Below are positions 9,843 to 17,695 of a DNA stretch of 53,650 bases, piece after piece. The stretch comes from an uncultured Flavobacteriales bacterium (GTDB lineage Bacteria; Bacteroidota; Bacteroidia; Flavobacteriales_F; PHOS-HE28). A program made the position numbers and the translations under genes. The stretch covers positions 1-53,650 of the forward strand of contig CALMPI010000019.1 in assembly GCA_937872175.1 (NCBI GenBank), given 5' to 3'. The notes beneath the pieces were generated by a model. That model made no database searches and had not been told where the DNA came from. It saw only the letters and a list, made by a program, of their open reading frames with translations. Position 1 is the stretch's first letter, and every line of letters begins with the position of its first letter.

Positions 9843-9850
9843 TACCTTCA
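9843..9850 (+). promoter_or_regulatory. -7 box of the GlsB-type gene (TACCTTCA)
   Basis: Near match to TAnnTTTG ending four bases before the ATG at 9855, the same geometry as at rarA. Confidence 0.5.
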
Positions 9851-9854
9851 CCCC

Positions 9855-10094
9855 ATGGGCATCCTTTGGAGCTTGATCGTGGGCGGTGTGGCCGGATGGC
9901 TCGCCGGACAGCTGATGAAGGGCGGCGGCTACGGGCTGCTGGTGAACATCGTGCTCGGCCTCGTGGGCGGCTTCGTCGGCGATCTGGTGTTCGGCGTCCT
10001 CGGGTTGGACGCCACCAACCTCATCGGCCGCATCATCTGCGCCACCGTCGGCGCCGTGCTGCTGATCGTGCTGGTGCGCGCGGTGCGTAAGTAG
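9855..10094 (+). CDS. GlsB/YeaQ/YmgE family stress-response membrane protein
   Basis: 79 residues, the usual size of this family (transglycosylase-associated protein fold). Three glycine-rich membrane helices are visible: M-G-I-L-W-S-L-I-V-G-G-V-A-G-W-L-A-G, then L-L-V-N-I-V-L-G-L-V-G-G-F-V-G, then I-I-C-A-T-V-G-A-V-L-L-I-V-L-V. The motif G-W-L-A-G-Q-L-M-K-G-G-G-Y-G is characteristic. The biochemical role is unknown; relatives are induced by acid or general stress. The ATG at 9855 is chosen because it starts the family core and follows a -7 box; the frame stays open upstream without coding character. The gene converges on the hydrolase at 10102. Confidence 0.9.
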   Translation: MGILWSLIVGGVAGWLAGQLMKGGGYGLLVNIVLGLVGGFVGDLVFGVLGLDATNLIGRIICATVGAVLLIVLVRAVRK

Positions 10095-10101
10095 GCCGGG
10101 C

Positions 10102-10839
10102 TCAGCCGAGCACATCCCTCAGGAACAGCAGCAAGTGCTGCCAGGCCCGGTCGGCCATGCGCTTGTTGTACTCCGTGCCGGCCGGGTTGGTGAAGGTGTG
10201 GCCGCAGTGCGCATAGCTGATCAGCTGCCAATCCGCCTTCGCAGCGTTGAGCTCGGCGGTGATGCCGGCCAGGTCGGCCGCGCTCACGGTGGGGTCCGCC
10301 TCCGGGTGCTGGATCAGCACACTGGTGCTGATCGGGCCGTTGGGACGATCGCCCTTGCCCAGGCCGCCGTGGATGCTCACCACACCCTTCACCGGCAGCA
10401 GGGCCCGCGCGGCCTCCAGCGCTCCAGTGCCCCCGAAGCAATAGCCGATCACGGCGATGCGGTCCGGGTCGGCCCCGGTCCTCTTCAGCTCCTCCAAAGC
10501 CAGCGCGATCCTGTGCTGATAGGCGGCGAAGTCGGTCTTGTAGTGCGTGGCCGCCTGCCGGGCGCTGGTGAAGTCCGTGGGGATGTGGCCCTCCCCGTAG
10601 ATGTCGGCGATGAAGGCGATATAGCCCTGCTGCGCCAGCTGCTGTGCTGCTGTCCGCGCTTCGTCATCAATGCCCATCCACGCCGGCAGAATGAGCACGC
10701 CAGGACGCTTCGTGCCGGTGTTGTCCGTCACCAGTCCGTTGAGCTTCTGCGGGCCATCGGAATAGGCAACGGGCTTGAGTTCCTGAGCGGTGAGGGACAT
10801 GGTGAGGAGGGTGAGCAGGAAGGACGGAAGGAAGCGCAT
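10102..10839 (-). CDS. Secreted dienelactone hydrolase family protein
   Basis: 245 residues with an N-terminal signal peptide ending near S-L-T-A-Q. The alpha/beta-hydrolase catalytic set of the dienelactone hydrolase family is visible: nucleophile Cys134 in G-Y-C-F-G-G, Asp182 in H-P-E-A-D, and His214 in H-C-G-H-T-F. The substrate is unknown; relatives cleave lactones or esters. The start at 10839 gives the signal peptide and is preceded, four bases away on the minus strand, by GATCTTCG (10844-10851), a -7-like box. The frame upstream of it lacks coding character. It lies downstream of the GT39-like gene on the same strand, with 91 bases between. Confidence 0.9.
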   Translation of the reverse strand: MRFLPSFLLTLLTMSLTAQELKPVAYSDGPQKLNGLVTDNTGTKRPGVLILPAWMGIDDEARTAAQQLAQQGYIAFIADIYGEGHIPTDFTSARQAATHYKTDFAAYQHRIALALEELKRTGADPDRIAVIGYCFGGTGALEAARALLPVKGVVSIHGGLGKGDRPNGPISTSVLIQHPEADPTVSAADLAGITAELNAAKADWQLISYAHCGHTFTNPAGTEYNKRMADRAWQHLLLFLRDVLG

Positions 10840-10843
10840 GGAG

Positions 10844-10851
10844 CGAAGATC
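10844..10851 (-). promoter_or_regulatory. -7-like box of the hydrolase gene (GATCTTCG)
   Basis: Differs from TAnnTTTG at the first T and one inner T. Four bases separate it from the ATG on the minus strand, matching the spacing seen at several other genes in the window. Confidence 0.4.
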
Positions 10852-10930
10852 GGGGCACGGCACGAACCGTGGGGCAAGTTCGACCCGGATGGTCCATGAG
10901 CGGCGGGTAGCGGCCTGGGCACAACAGCCT

Positions 10931-12445
10931 TCAGAGGCCCTCCGGCCGTCGCGTGATGCGATACAGGTACACGTTGCTGCGTGGCTCGATGGCGCCTTCC
11001 CAGCGATCGACAAGGGTCACCTCGAAGGCGGCCGAAAGTTCTCCGTCCACCGACAGCAGTCGCCCGGGCTCGTTCACCGAGATCATGTACACCTCCTGGA
11101 GCGAACGACGATCCCAGAGGTCGCGCAGACCGCTCGAATAGAAGTTCGGCTGTTGGATCGCGCGGGCGAGCTCCTGGTCCCACCGCAGGTAGGTGAGCTC
11201 CTTGCGATGCTCAAGGCAGTAAAAGGGACGGTCCAGGAAGGCCGAGAGGTTGTTCAGGCACCAATAGTCCGTCACGGTCAGCGCGTCGGGCGGTACCTGT
11301 GCGAACAGCTCACGGACCTTGGACGAGTTGGAGAACGGCTCGGCCAGGTCGCGACGGATCGGGATCACGCTCGCCGCCACCTGCACCGCGAGGACCAGGA
11401 CCAGGACGATCCCGGCTCCCCGCGGGATCGGCCGCTCGTGCTGGTGCAACCAGGCCGCGATGAGGAAGGCCACAAAGAGGAAGCCCACATAGCGCGCGCT
11501 CGTCAGCGGAAAGATGAAGGCCACTGCGGCCGTGAGCAGGGCGTTGCACGTGAAGAACGCGGCGGCGGCCGGCACCTTTCGCAGCAGGACCCCAAGCATC
11601 GCCAGGAGGGCCACGGCGCACCACCGCACGATCATGCGTCCGGTCCCGTCCTTCGGAAGGCGCTCCAACAGGGCGTTCGTGTTCCAGAAGTGGAACTGAC
11701 CGCCGTCCGGGATGGGGATGAACGCCTTCAGCGGAGCTTGGGCCATGATGTCCCATTGGTGCTCGGTCCAGTGGTCCATCCAGAACTGCAGGTTGAGCTC
11801 GCTGTCCCCGGGCGGGGCGATCCGCAGGGCCGCCGGCAGGCAGATCAGCGCACCGATGGCCAGCTGCAGCAGCGCACGGGGCGTGCTCCTGTGCCGCAGC
11901 CGTTCACGCCAGGCGTGGACCGCACAGAAGGACAGGGCCAGCAGCAGGCCGAGCAGGTGGGTGTTGGAGAGCAGCAGCACGAGCGCATGGAACCAGAGCT
12001 GGAGGTGGCGGGGCCTTCGTGTGACCACCCAGGTGGTGAGGAGGGCGAGCGCAACGGCCACGGCGTAGTTGCGGCTCAGTGCACCGTACTCGAAGGTGAA
12101 GTAGTAGCCGAAGGGGATCAGTGCTCGGATCGCGAGCGGGAAGGGCGAGGCGAACAGCACCAGGCACACCATGGCCATGGCGAACAGCGCCTGGGCCACC
12201 TTCATGGCCGCAGGGTCATGCGTGATGCGTGTGATGGTGTACAGCACCACATACCAGAGCGGCGGATGCCCTTCGTAGCGGCTGTTCCGCAACAGGTCCG
12301 TCAAGCCTTGGCTGGAGCGGGCGATGTTCCAGCTATGGATCTCGTCGCCCCACAGTTCATGGTGCGCCAGGGACAGGAACAGCAGCACGCCGTAGGCCAG
12401 GAGGACGGCCCAGGTGACGACGCGCACACCACCCGTGTCGTTCAT
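10931..12445 (-). CDS. Polytopic membrane protein, GT39/ArnT-like glycosyltransferase
   Basis: 504 residues with about 9-11 membrane helices. Just after the first helix are H-H-E-L-W-G-D-E-I-H-S-W-N-I-A and then Y-E-G-H-P-P-L-W-Y, the arrangement of GT-C glycosyltransferases (PMT/ArnT/GT39), in which the acidic loop after helix 1 binds the sugar-phosphate lipid donor. The C-terminal ~120 residues form a soluble periplasmic domain. Donor and acceptor are unknown. The start at 12445 (M-N-D-T-G-G-V) is preferred over a longer frame whose first 30 residues look non-coding and would overlap cphA. The gene begins 52 bases after the cphA stop on the same strand and may be co-transcribed. Confidence 0.75.
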   Translation of the reverse strand: MNDTGGVRVVTWAVLLAYGVLLFLSLAHHELWGDEIHSWNIARSSQGLTDLLRNSRYEGHPPLWYVVLYTITRITHDPAAMKVAQALFAMAMVCLVLFASPFPLAIRALIPFGYYFTFEYGALSRNYAVAVALALLTTWVVTRRPRHLQLWFHALVLLLSNTHLLGLLLALSFCAVHAWRERLRHRSTPRALLQLAIGALICLPAALRIAPPGDSELNLQFWMDHWTEHQWDIMAQAPLKAFIPIPDGGQFHFWNTNALLERLPKDGTGRMIVRWCAVALLAMLGVLLRKVPAAAAFFTCNALLTAAVAFIFPLTSARYVGFLFVAFLIAAWLHQHERPIPRGAGIVLVLVLAVQVAASVIPIRRDLAEPFSNSSKVRELFAQVPPDALTVTDYWCLNNLSAFLDRPFYCLEHRKELTYLRWDQELARAIQQPNFYSSGLRDLWDRRSLQEVYMISVNEPGRLLSVDGELSAAFEVTLVDRWEGAIEPRSNVYLYRITRRPEGL

Positions 12446-12497
12446 CGATGCTCCACGCGATGTCGGGGAGGTGGGACCCGCCACCGTCGTGCACTCC

Positions 12498-15161
12498 TCA
12501 TCCCACCAGCTCCTTGTTCCGGTTGGGGATGTCATCCTTGCTGAAGGGCACCTGATCGTCCTGCTCCTTGAGCTTCAGCACCAGCTGCAGAGCGTCGGGC
12601 ACCACGTCACTGCACAGCACCACGAAGGCGCCTTTGGGCGCGGTACCGATGGCGTGCCGGATGGCCTCCTCCTCCTTCTTGAGGATGGTGAACTTCTTGG
12701 CGGGATCCACCTCGTGGATGCCCTTCACCAGGAGGGCGATGATCTCGTCGTCGCTCTTGCCGCGCAGGTTGCGGTCCTGGCGGATGATGATCTCGTCGAA
12801 CATGCGGGCGCTGAGGCGGCCGAGGTTCACCGTGTCCTCGTCGCGGCGATCGCCCACGCCGGCGATGACGCCGATCTTGGGGGTGTCGGCCACCTTGCTG
12901 AGGAAGCGCCCCAGCGCCTCGAAGCCGTGCGGGTTGTGCGCGTAGTCCACCACCACCTGGAAGTTCTTGAACTGGAACAGGTTGAGGCGTCCGGGGGTCT
13001 GTGCCGGGCTGGGCACGAAGGTGGCCAGGGCCTGCCGCAGCTCCTCGATCTTCACGCCGCGCACATACGCCGCCAGGACGGCCGGCAGGATGTTCTGGAT
13101 GTTGAAGACCGCACGCCCGCCGTAGGTGAGCGGTACGTTCACGGCCTTTTCGATGCGCAGCTTCCATTCGCCCTTGCTGATGGTGATGAAGCCGTTCTCG
13201 TAGATGGCGGCCAGACCGCCCAGCTTGCAGTGCTGCCGGATCAGACGGTTGTTCTCGTCCAGGCTGAACAGGGCGATCCGACAGTCGCAGGCCTTGCGCA
13301 TGGCCATCACCCGCTCGTCGTCCGCGTTGAGGATCGCGTAGCCCTCGCGACGTACGCTTCGGGGCACCACGCTCTTCACCTGAGCCAGGTCGTCGATGGT
13401 ATTGATGTCCTTCAGCCCCAAGTGGTCCGCCGCCACGTTGGTGACGATGCCGACATCGCAGTGCTCGAAACCGAGGCCCGCCCGAAGGATGCCGCCCCGC
13501 GCGGTCTCCAGCACCGCCATGTCCACCAAGGGGTCCTTGAGCACGAACTGTGCGCTCACCGGACCGGTGCAGTCGCCGGTCATCAGCAGACGGTTCATGA
13601 TATACACGCCGTCCGTGCAGGTCATGCCCACCTTGTGGCCCACACTGCGCATGATGTGCGCGGTGAGGCGTGTGGTGGTCGTCTTTCCGTTGGTGCCCGT
13701 GATGCTGATGATGGGGATGCGGCTGGGCGCGCCCGGTGGGAAGAGCATGTCCACCACGGGTTCGGCCACGTTGCGGCCGATGCCCTCGGTGGGCTCCAGA
13801 TGCATGCGGAAGCCGGGTGCGGCGTTGACCTCCAGCACCGCGCCGCCGGTCTCGGTGAGCGGCCGGGTGATGTCGTCGGTCATGATGTCGATGCCGCAGA
13901 TGTCCAGGTCGATGATGCGGCTGATGCGTTCGGCCATGAACACGTTGTAGGGGTGGACGATCTCGGTGACGTCCGTGGCGGTGCCGCCCGTGCTGAGGTT
14001 GGCCGTGGCCTTCAGGTACACCACCTCGTCCTTGGGAGGCACACTGTCCGGCGTCATGTCGCGCCGGGCCAGGAGCTTCTCGGTGTGGTCGTCGATGTCG
14101 ATCCGCGTGAGGACCTTCTCGTGCCCGTAGCCGCGCCGGGGATCGGCGTTCACCGCCTCGACGAGCTGACGGATGCTGCGCGTTCCATCGCCGATGACAC
14201 AGGCCGGGGTTCGCTTGGCCGCGGCCACGAACTGGTGGTCGATGACAAGGAGCCTGTGGTCCAACCCGGTGATGTAGCGTTCCACGATGACGCTGCGGCT
14301 GATCTCCCTGGCCTTGGCCAATGCGGCGATGGCCTCCTCCGTGGTCTTGATGCCGATGGTGGCGCCGCGACCGTGGTTGCCGCCGATGGGTTTGATGACG
14401 CAGGGGAACCCGACGATGGGGAGGGCCTCCAGCAGCCCTTCCTCGCTCCGCACCACGCGTCCCTTGGGCACGGGGATCTCGTAGCTCTCCAGCAGCTGCT
14501 TGGTCTCCTCCTTGTCACAGGCGATCTCCACACCGATGTTGCTGGTGTGGCTGGTGATGGTGGCCCGGATGCGCTTCTGGTGGACCCCATGGCCCAGCTG
14601 CACGAGGCTCTGTCCGTTCAGCCGCAGGTAGGGGATCCCGCGGTTGAGGGCTTCGTGGACGATGCTCGCGGTGCTCGGGCCGAGGCGGCTCTCCTCGCGC
14701 AGTTCGCGCATCTTCTGGATGTCGGCCTCCAGGTCGCACGGCTCGCCGCTGATGAGCGCTTCGGCGATGCGCACGGCGGCGCGGGCGGCGAAGAGGCCCA
14801 CGGGTTCCTCCACGTAGCTGAACACCACATTGTACACCCCGTGCTCACCGGTTCCGCGGGTGCGTCCGAACCCCGTGTCCATGCCGGCCAGGGTCTGGAT
14901 CTCCAGCGCGATGTGCTCGATCACGTGACCCATCCAGGTGCCGCGCTTCACACGCTCCCAGAAGCCGCCCTCGTGCTCTTCGCTGCAGCGGTGGCTGAAC
15001 GTGGAGGGCAGCAGCGCGGTGAGGCGCTCGTAGAAGCCCGGGATCTTGTCCGTGGGCTTCTCCTCCAGGTCCTCGATGTCGAGGCGCATCACGATGAGGT
15101 GATGTCGTTTGACCGACCAGTAGTTCGGGCCTCGCATGGCCTCGACGCGGAGAATGCGCAT
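12498..15161 (-). CDS. cphA: Cyanophycin synthetase
   Basis: 887 residues, the expected size. CphA polymerises aspartate and arginine into cyanophycin, a nitrogen and carbon reserve, using ATP. It has an N-terminal domain (start M-R-I-L-R-V-E-A-M-R-G-P-N-Y-W), a central ATP-grasp domain with the glycine-rich loop GGNHGRGATIG at 260-270 and D-H-R-L-L-V-I at 301-307, and a C-terminal Mur-ligase-like domain with P-loop G-T-N-G-K-T-T-T-T at 489-497 and D-Y-A-H-N-P-H-G later. Both ATP sites look intact. cphB lies divergently upstream. A promoter with TTTG, a 20-base spacer and TATCTTCC is visible 22 bases before the start. Confidence 0.96.
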   Translation of the reverse strand: MRILRVEAMRGPNYWSVKRHHLIVMRLDIEDLEEKPTDKIPGFYERLTALLPSTFSHRCSEEHEGGFWERVKRGTWMGHVIEHIALEIQTLAGMDTGFGRTRGTGEHGVYNVVFSYVEEPVGLFAARAAVRIAEALISGEPCDLEADIQKMRELREESRLGPSTASIVHEALNRGIPYLRLNGQSLVQLGHGVHQKRIRATITSHTSNIGVEIACDKEETKQLLESYEIPVPKGRVVRSEEGLLEALPIVGFPCVIKPIGGNHGRGATIGIKTTEEAIAALAKAREISRSVIVERYITGLDHRLLVIDHQFVAAAKRTPACVIGDGTRSIRQLVEAVNADPRRGYGHEKVLTRIDIDDHTEKLLARRDMTPDSVPPKDEVVYLKATANLSTGGTATDVTEIVHPYNVFMAERISRIIDLDICGIDIMTDDITRPLTETGGAVLEVNAAPGFRMHLEPTEGIGRNVAEPVVDMLFPPGAPSRIPIISITGTNGKTTTTRLTAHIMRSVGHKVGMTCTDGVYIMNRLLMTGDCTGPVSAQFVLKDPLVDMAVLETARGGILRAGLGFEHCDVGIVTNVAADHLGLKDINTIDDLAQVKSVVPRSVRREGYAILNADDERVMAMRKACDCRIALFSLDENNRLIRQHCKLGGLAAIYENGFITISKGEWKLRIEKAVNVPLTYGGRAVFNIQNILPAVLAAYVRGVKIEELRQALATFVPSPAQTPGRLNLFQFKNFQVVVDYAHNPHGFEALGRFLSKVADTPKIGVIAGVGDRRDEDTVNLGRLSARMFDEIIIRQDRNLRGKSDDEIIALLVKGIHEVDPAKKFTILKKEEEAIRHAIGTAPKGAFVVLCSDVVPDALQLVLKLKEQDDQVPFSKDDIPNRNKELVG

Positions 15162-15183
15162 GGGTGCTGAATGAGTGAGCGGG

Positions 15184-15215
15184 GGAAGATAGGCGGCCTC
15201 CGTCTGTTCATCAAA
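15184..15215 (-). promoter_or_regulatory. Promoter of cphA (-33 TTTG, -7 TATCTTCC)
   Basis: On the minus strand TTTG (15212-15215) is followed after exactly 20 bases by TATCTTCC (15184-15191), close to the Bacteroidetes TTTG/TAnnTTTG pair. It ends 22 bases before the cphA ATG. Confidence 0.6.
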
Positions 15216-15251
15216 TCCCGAAGGGTGGTGGTCCGGGAACGGTCGGTCGGC

Positions 15252-15259
15252 TACTTTCG
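15252..15259 (+). promoter_or_regulatory. -7 box of cphB (TACTTTCG)
   Basis: One change from TAnnTTTG. An ATG at 15270 lies ten bases further on and the family-like start at 15312 lies 52 bases further on. No clear -33 TTTG is seen. Confidence 0.5.
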
Positions 15260-15311
15260 CGGTGAACCGATGCCGCGCATCGGCCGGGGGCGGGGGAGAT
15301 CAACCACGAGC

Positions 15312-16181
15312 ATGACACCCAAGGGCAAACTGATCGCGATCGGTGGGAACGAGGACAAGGGCAAGGAGCCGGAAGGCGGCCACCACACCAAGGTCTTCAC
15401 GCACAACTTCATCGAAGAAGGCATCCTCAGACGCGTGGTCGATGAGATGGGCGGCACATCCGCCCGGATCGCCGTGATCACGAGCGCGAGCAGCATCCCC
15501 GAGGAGGTGGGGCACAACTACATCGAGGCCTTCGGCCGGCTCGGCGTGAGCGAGGTCGACGTGCTCGACATCCGCGAACGGTCGCACGTGAAGCCCGAAA
15601 TGATCAAGCGCCTCGCCAGGGCCGACGGGGTGATGATGAGCGGTGGGAACCAATTGCGGCTCACCACCATCTTCGGCGGCACCGCCTTCCTGCAGTTGAT
15701 GAAGCGGCGGTATGAGGAGGAGGCCGGTTTCGTGATCGCCGGCACCAGCGCGGGCGCCATGTGCATGAGCAGCACCATGATCTACCAGGGGCACAGCAGC
15801 ACCGGGCTCATCAAGGGCGGGGTGAAGATGACCACCGGCGCCGCGCTGATCGCTGATGTCATCGTGGACAGCCATTTCGTGGAGCGCGGCCGCTTCAGCC
15901 GCCTTACCCAGGCCGTGGCGGCCAATCCCAGTGCCATCGGCATCGGACTGGGCGAGGACACCGGCGTGGTGATCACCGACGCGGACACGTTGGAGACCAT
16001 CGGCAGCGGGCAGGTGATGATCTTCGACGGCCACGACATCACCTACAGCGACTACGCCGACGTGGAGGAGGGCCAGCCCTTCAGCATCGAGGGCATGAAG
16101 GTGCACATCATCAGCAAGGGTCATAGCTACAGCGTGAAACGCCGGCAGTTCACCGCGTTGCGCGTGCCGGTGAAGGGGTGA
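15312..16181 (+). CDS. cphB: Cyanophycinase
   Basis: 289 residues. CphB is a serine exopeptidase of the S51/class I amidotransferase-like fold that releases beta-Asp-Arg dipeptides from cyanophycin. The nucleophile is Ser146 in the G-T-S-A-G-A-M elbow; M-S-G-G-N-Q at about 109-114 and D-S-H-F-x-x-R-x-R-x-x-R-L further on are family signatures. The start M-T-P-K-G-K-L-I-A-I-G-G fits the family; an in-frame ATG at 15270 (adding 14 residues, rich in Arg and Gly) lies closer to the -7 box and cannot be excluded. The gene is divergent from cphA, so one 150-base region controls both synthesis and breakdown. No isoaspartyl dipeptidase, which would finish the pathway, is nearby. Confidence 0.95.
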   Translation: MTPKGKLIAIGGNEDKGKEPEGGHHTKVFTHNFIEEGILRRVVDEMGGTSARIAVITSASSIPEEVGHNYIEAFGRLGVSEVDVLDIRERSHVKPEMIKRLARADGVMMSGGNQLRLTTIFGGTAFLQLMKRRYEEEAGFVIAGTSAGAMCMSSTMIYQGHSSTGLIKGGVKMTTGAALIADVIVDSHFVERGRFSRLTQAVAANPSAIGIGLGEDTGVVITDADTLETIGSGQVMIFDGHDITYSDYADVEEGQPFSIEGMKVHIISKGHSYSVKRRQFTALRVPVKG

Positions 16182-16432
16182 ACCGGGGCCGGACAGCATC
16201 CTGGCCCTTGCGGCGCGGATAGCCACGGAAGAGGCGTTGGTCATGAGGCGCTGTGGCAGACCACAAGCTTCGACGGTCGCGGCGTCCATCCCTGTAAGCC
16301 CGCGAACCACACCCCCTCGACCGGACGTCCGTCATGAAGCGCTCGCCCTCGGAAGACCTGGCAAGCACGGAAGGACCGATGAGGCCAGTTCTTCGTGATC
16401 AGCGCGTGACAGCACCAGTGGCCGCAGGCCGC

Positions 16433-16440
16433 CATCTTTG
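16433..16440 (+). promoter_or_regulatory. -7-like box of the DUF3817 gene (CATCTTTG)
   Basis: Differs from TAnnTTTG only in the first base and ends six bases before the ATG at 16447. Confidence 0.4.
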
Positions 16441-16446
16441 CCGCCC

Positions 16447-16728
16447 ATGCATCCCCTCCTCACCCGCTTCCGCACCGTCGCCATCGCCGAAGGGTGGAGC
16501 TTCCTCATGCTGCTCTTCGTCGCAATGCCACTGAAGTATCTGTTCGATTGGCCTTGGGCGGTGAAGGTGGTGGGCTGGGCACACGGTCTGCTCTTTGTGT
16601 GGTACTGGGTGGCCGCCGTACCGCTGTTCACCAAGCTGAAGTGGGATGTCGAACGCATCCTGGGTCTGGGCGCGGCGAGCGTCCTACCCTTCGGGACCTT
16701 CGTGATGGAGCGGAAGTGGTTGAGGTGA
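16447..16728 (+). CDS. DUF3817 family membrane protein
   Basis: 93 residues with three hydrophobic helices. The signature R-x-x-A-I-A-E-G-W-S-F-L-M-L-L-F-V-A-M-P-L-K-Y near the start and G-W-A-H-G-L-L-F-V-W-Y match the DUF3817 family of small integral membrane proteins with unknown role. The ATG at 16447 is preferred over an in-frame TTG at 16438, which is part of the -7-like box. The 265 bases between cphB and this gene show nothing else that I can interpret. The non-coding palindrome region follows directly. Confidence 0.85.
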   Translation: MHPLLTRFRTVAIAEGWSFLMLLFVAMPLKYLFDWPWAVKVVGWAHGLLFVWYWVAAVPLFTKLKWDVERILGLGAASVLPFGTFVMERKWLR

Positions 16729-16884
16729 GCGGAACGGTCACTTCGCGTGCATCGCAGGAACGTGTCCCTGCGCGCCGAGGCAGTGCCGACATGCCACCCC
16801 GGAGCGGTCGTGGTTCCTGAGACAGGCCTGTGGACTGGGGCCTCGCGTATGCTGCATGTCGTGCGGGGCGTTGATCCTAGAAGA

Positions 16885-16908
16885 ACGTATGTATGGCCAT
16901 ACATACGT
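16885..16908. repeat. Palindrome copy 1 (24 bp)
   Basis: Perfect palindrome centred on GGCC at 16895-16898, sharing the 18-base core TATGTATGGCCATACATA with the four other copies. The outer arm pairs are A-C-G with C-G-T. With one bulged A on the left, three more pairs (AAG with CTT) extend the stem. Confidence 0.9.
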
Positions 16909-16999
16909 CTTGCTGGTGGTGAATGGAAGGTCCCGGCCGATGCGGATCGGATGGCGGGTCACAAGGGATTTCTTGGAAAGGCGAAGGATGGGTTATCGA

Positions 17000-17027
17000 C
17001 GAAGTATGTATGGCCATACATACTTCG
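17000..17027. repeat. Palindrome copy 2 (28 bp)
   Basis: Same core, centre 17013/17014. The outer arms are CGAAG and CTTCG: different bases from copy 1 but still perfectly complementary. Confidence 0.9.
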
Positions 17028-17243
17028 GGTCCCTGGTCAACGAAGCGGTCAGTGCGACCCATCGCAAACTGTGGGTCACCCGTTGGATAAAGTCCCGGTA
17101 TCAACGAATGTCCTGACCGTCGATGGTGGATGCAAGCGTCGGAAAGAACCGAACTGCGGACAGTTCCGCATAGGTACGGACGTTGAGCCTGGAGGAAGAG
17201 TGCTCAGGATCGCCACCAACAGCGGGAGTTCCGCCACACACAC

Positions 17244-17273
17244 CGGACATATGTATGGCCATACATATGTCCG
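17244..17273. repeat. Palindrome copy 3 (30 bp, the longest)
   Basis: Same core, centre 17258/17259. The outer arms are CGGACA and TGTCCG, fully complementary and again unlike the other copies. Confidence 0.9.
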
Positions 17274-17484
17274 ATCAGCGCCACGGACAACGTGGCGACG
17301 CCATGGTCAGGTCCGCAACTCGGCGTCCAGCCTGATCGAACTCACGGGGAGCACTGTCGTGAGCAACCCATGGACGGTACAACCGACGCAGGGACGAAGG
17401 TGCCGGGTGCTGAACGACAAGCGACCGGATGCTGTGCCGCAGGGACCTCAGACGCATCGATCGGAGGGTGATCCTCGATCAACA

Positions 17485-17502
17485 TATGTATGGCCATACA
17501 TA
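17485..17502. repeat. Palindrome copy 4 (18-bp core only)
   Basis: Only the core is palindromic, centre 17493/17494; the flanks do not pair. Its left flank shares a TGATCCT-GA-AAC pattern with the left flank of copy 1. Confidence 0.85.
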
Positions 17503-17601
17503 CAACGGAGCCCGGACTGGTAAGGAGATCGGCCCTGGCGAGACACACCTGACACCAGGCCACTCGGACCAGTCTCATCCCAGCCCCTGAGACCACTTGA
17601 G

Positions 17602-17627
17602 GATATATGTATGGCCATACATATATC
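17602..17627. repeat. Palindrome copy 5 (26 bp)
   Basis: Same core, centre 17614/17615, with outer arms GATA and TATC. It ends 41 bases before the -7 box of the downstream operon. Confidence 0.9.
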
Positions 17628-17668
17628 AGTGACTGATGGACATCACCCCCCTCCTCCGTTTCCCCGCG

Positions 17669-17676
17669 TACCTTCA
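17669..17676 (+). promoter_or_regulatory. -7 box of the YtxH/holin operon (TACCTTCA)
   Basis: Near match to TAnnTTTG, 19 bases before the ATG at 17696. Palindrome copy 5 lies just upstream, where an activator or repressor could bind. Confidence 0.45.
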
Positions 17677-17695
17677 CTTCCACAATCCCCACCTT

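Larger units (their letters stand above)
16729..17695. other. Non-coding region of 967 bases carrying five palindromes
   Basis: No convincing gene lies here. One plus-strand frame stays open for about 260 codons, but it crosses four palindromes that force the same T-Y-V-W-P-Y-I or M-Y-G-H-T-Y peptides, and it has no domain, signal or start context. The region holds five perfect palindromes, and the spaces between them contain several small inverted repeats, for example 17280-17296 (GCCACG ... CGTGGC) and 17340-17362 (CTCACG ... CGTGAG). It ends at the promoter of the YtxH-type operon. Confidence 0.7.

Noticed and set aside
12414..15170. A 918-codon frame antisense to cphA
   Set aside because: It mirrors the codons of an intact cphA with both ATP-site motifs. 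Long antisense frames are expected in GC-rich DNA, and its Val/His/Asp-rich product matches no family.
16747..17523. A 258-codon open frame across the palindrome array
   Set aside because: Its repeated T-Y-V-W-P-Y-I and M-Y-G-H-T-Y peptides come only from translating the palindromes. It has no domain, signal or promoter-linked start, and the opposite strand reads equally open.
16885..17627. Palindromes as a CRISPR array
   Set aside because: The spaces are 91-216 bases and unequal, the arms differ between copies and no cas gene is in the window.
16885..17627. Palindromes as integron attC sites
   Set aside because: There are no conserved AAC/GTT boxes, no integrase and no cassette genes between copies.
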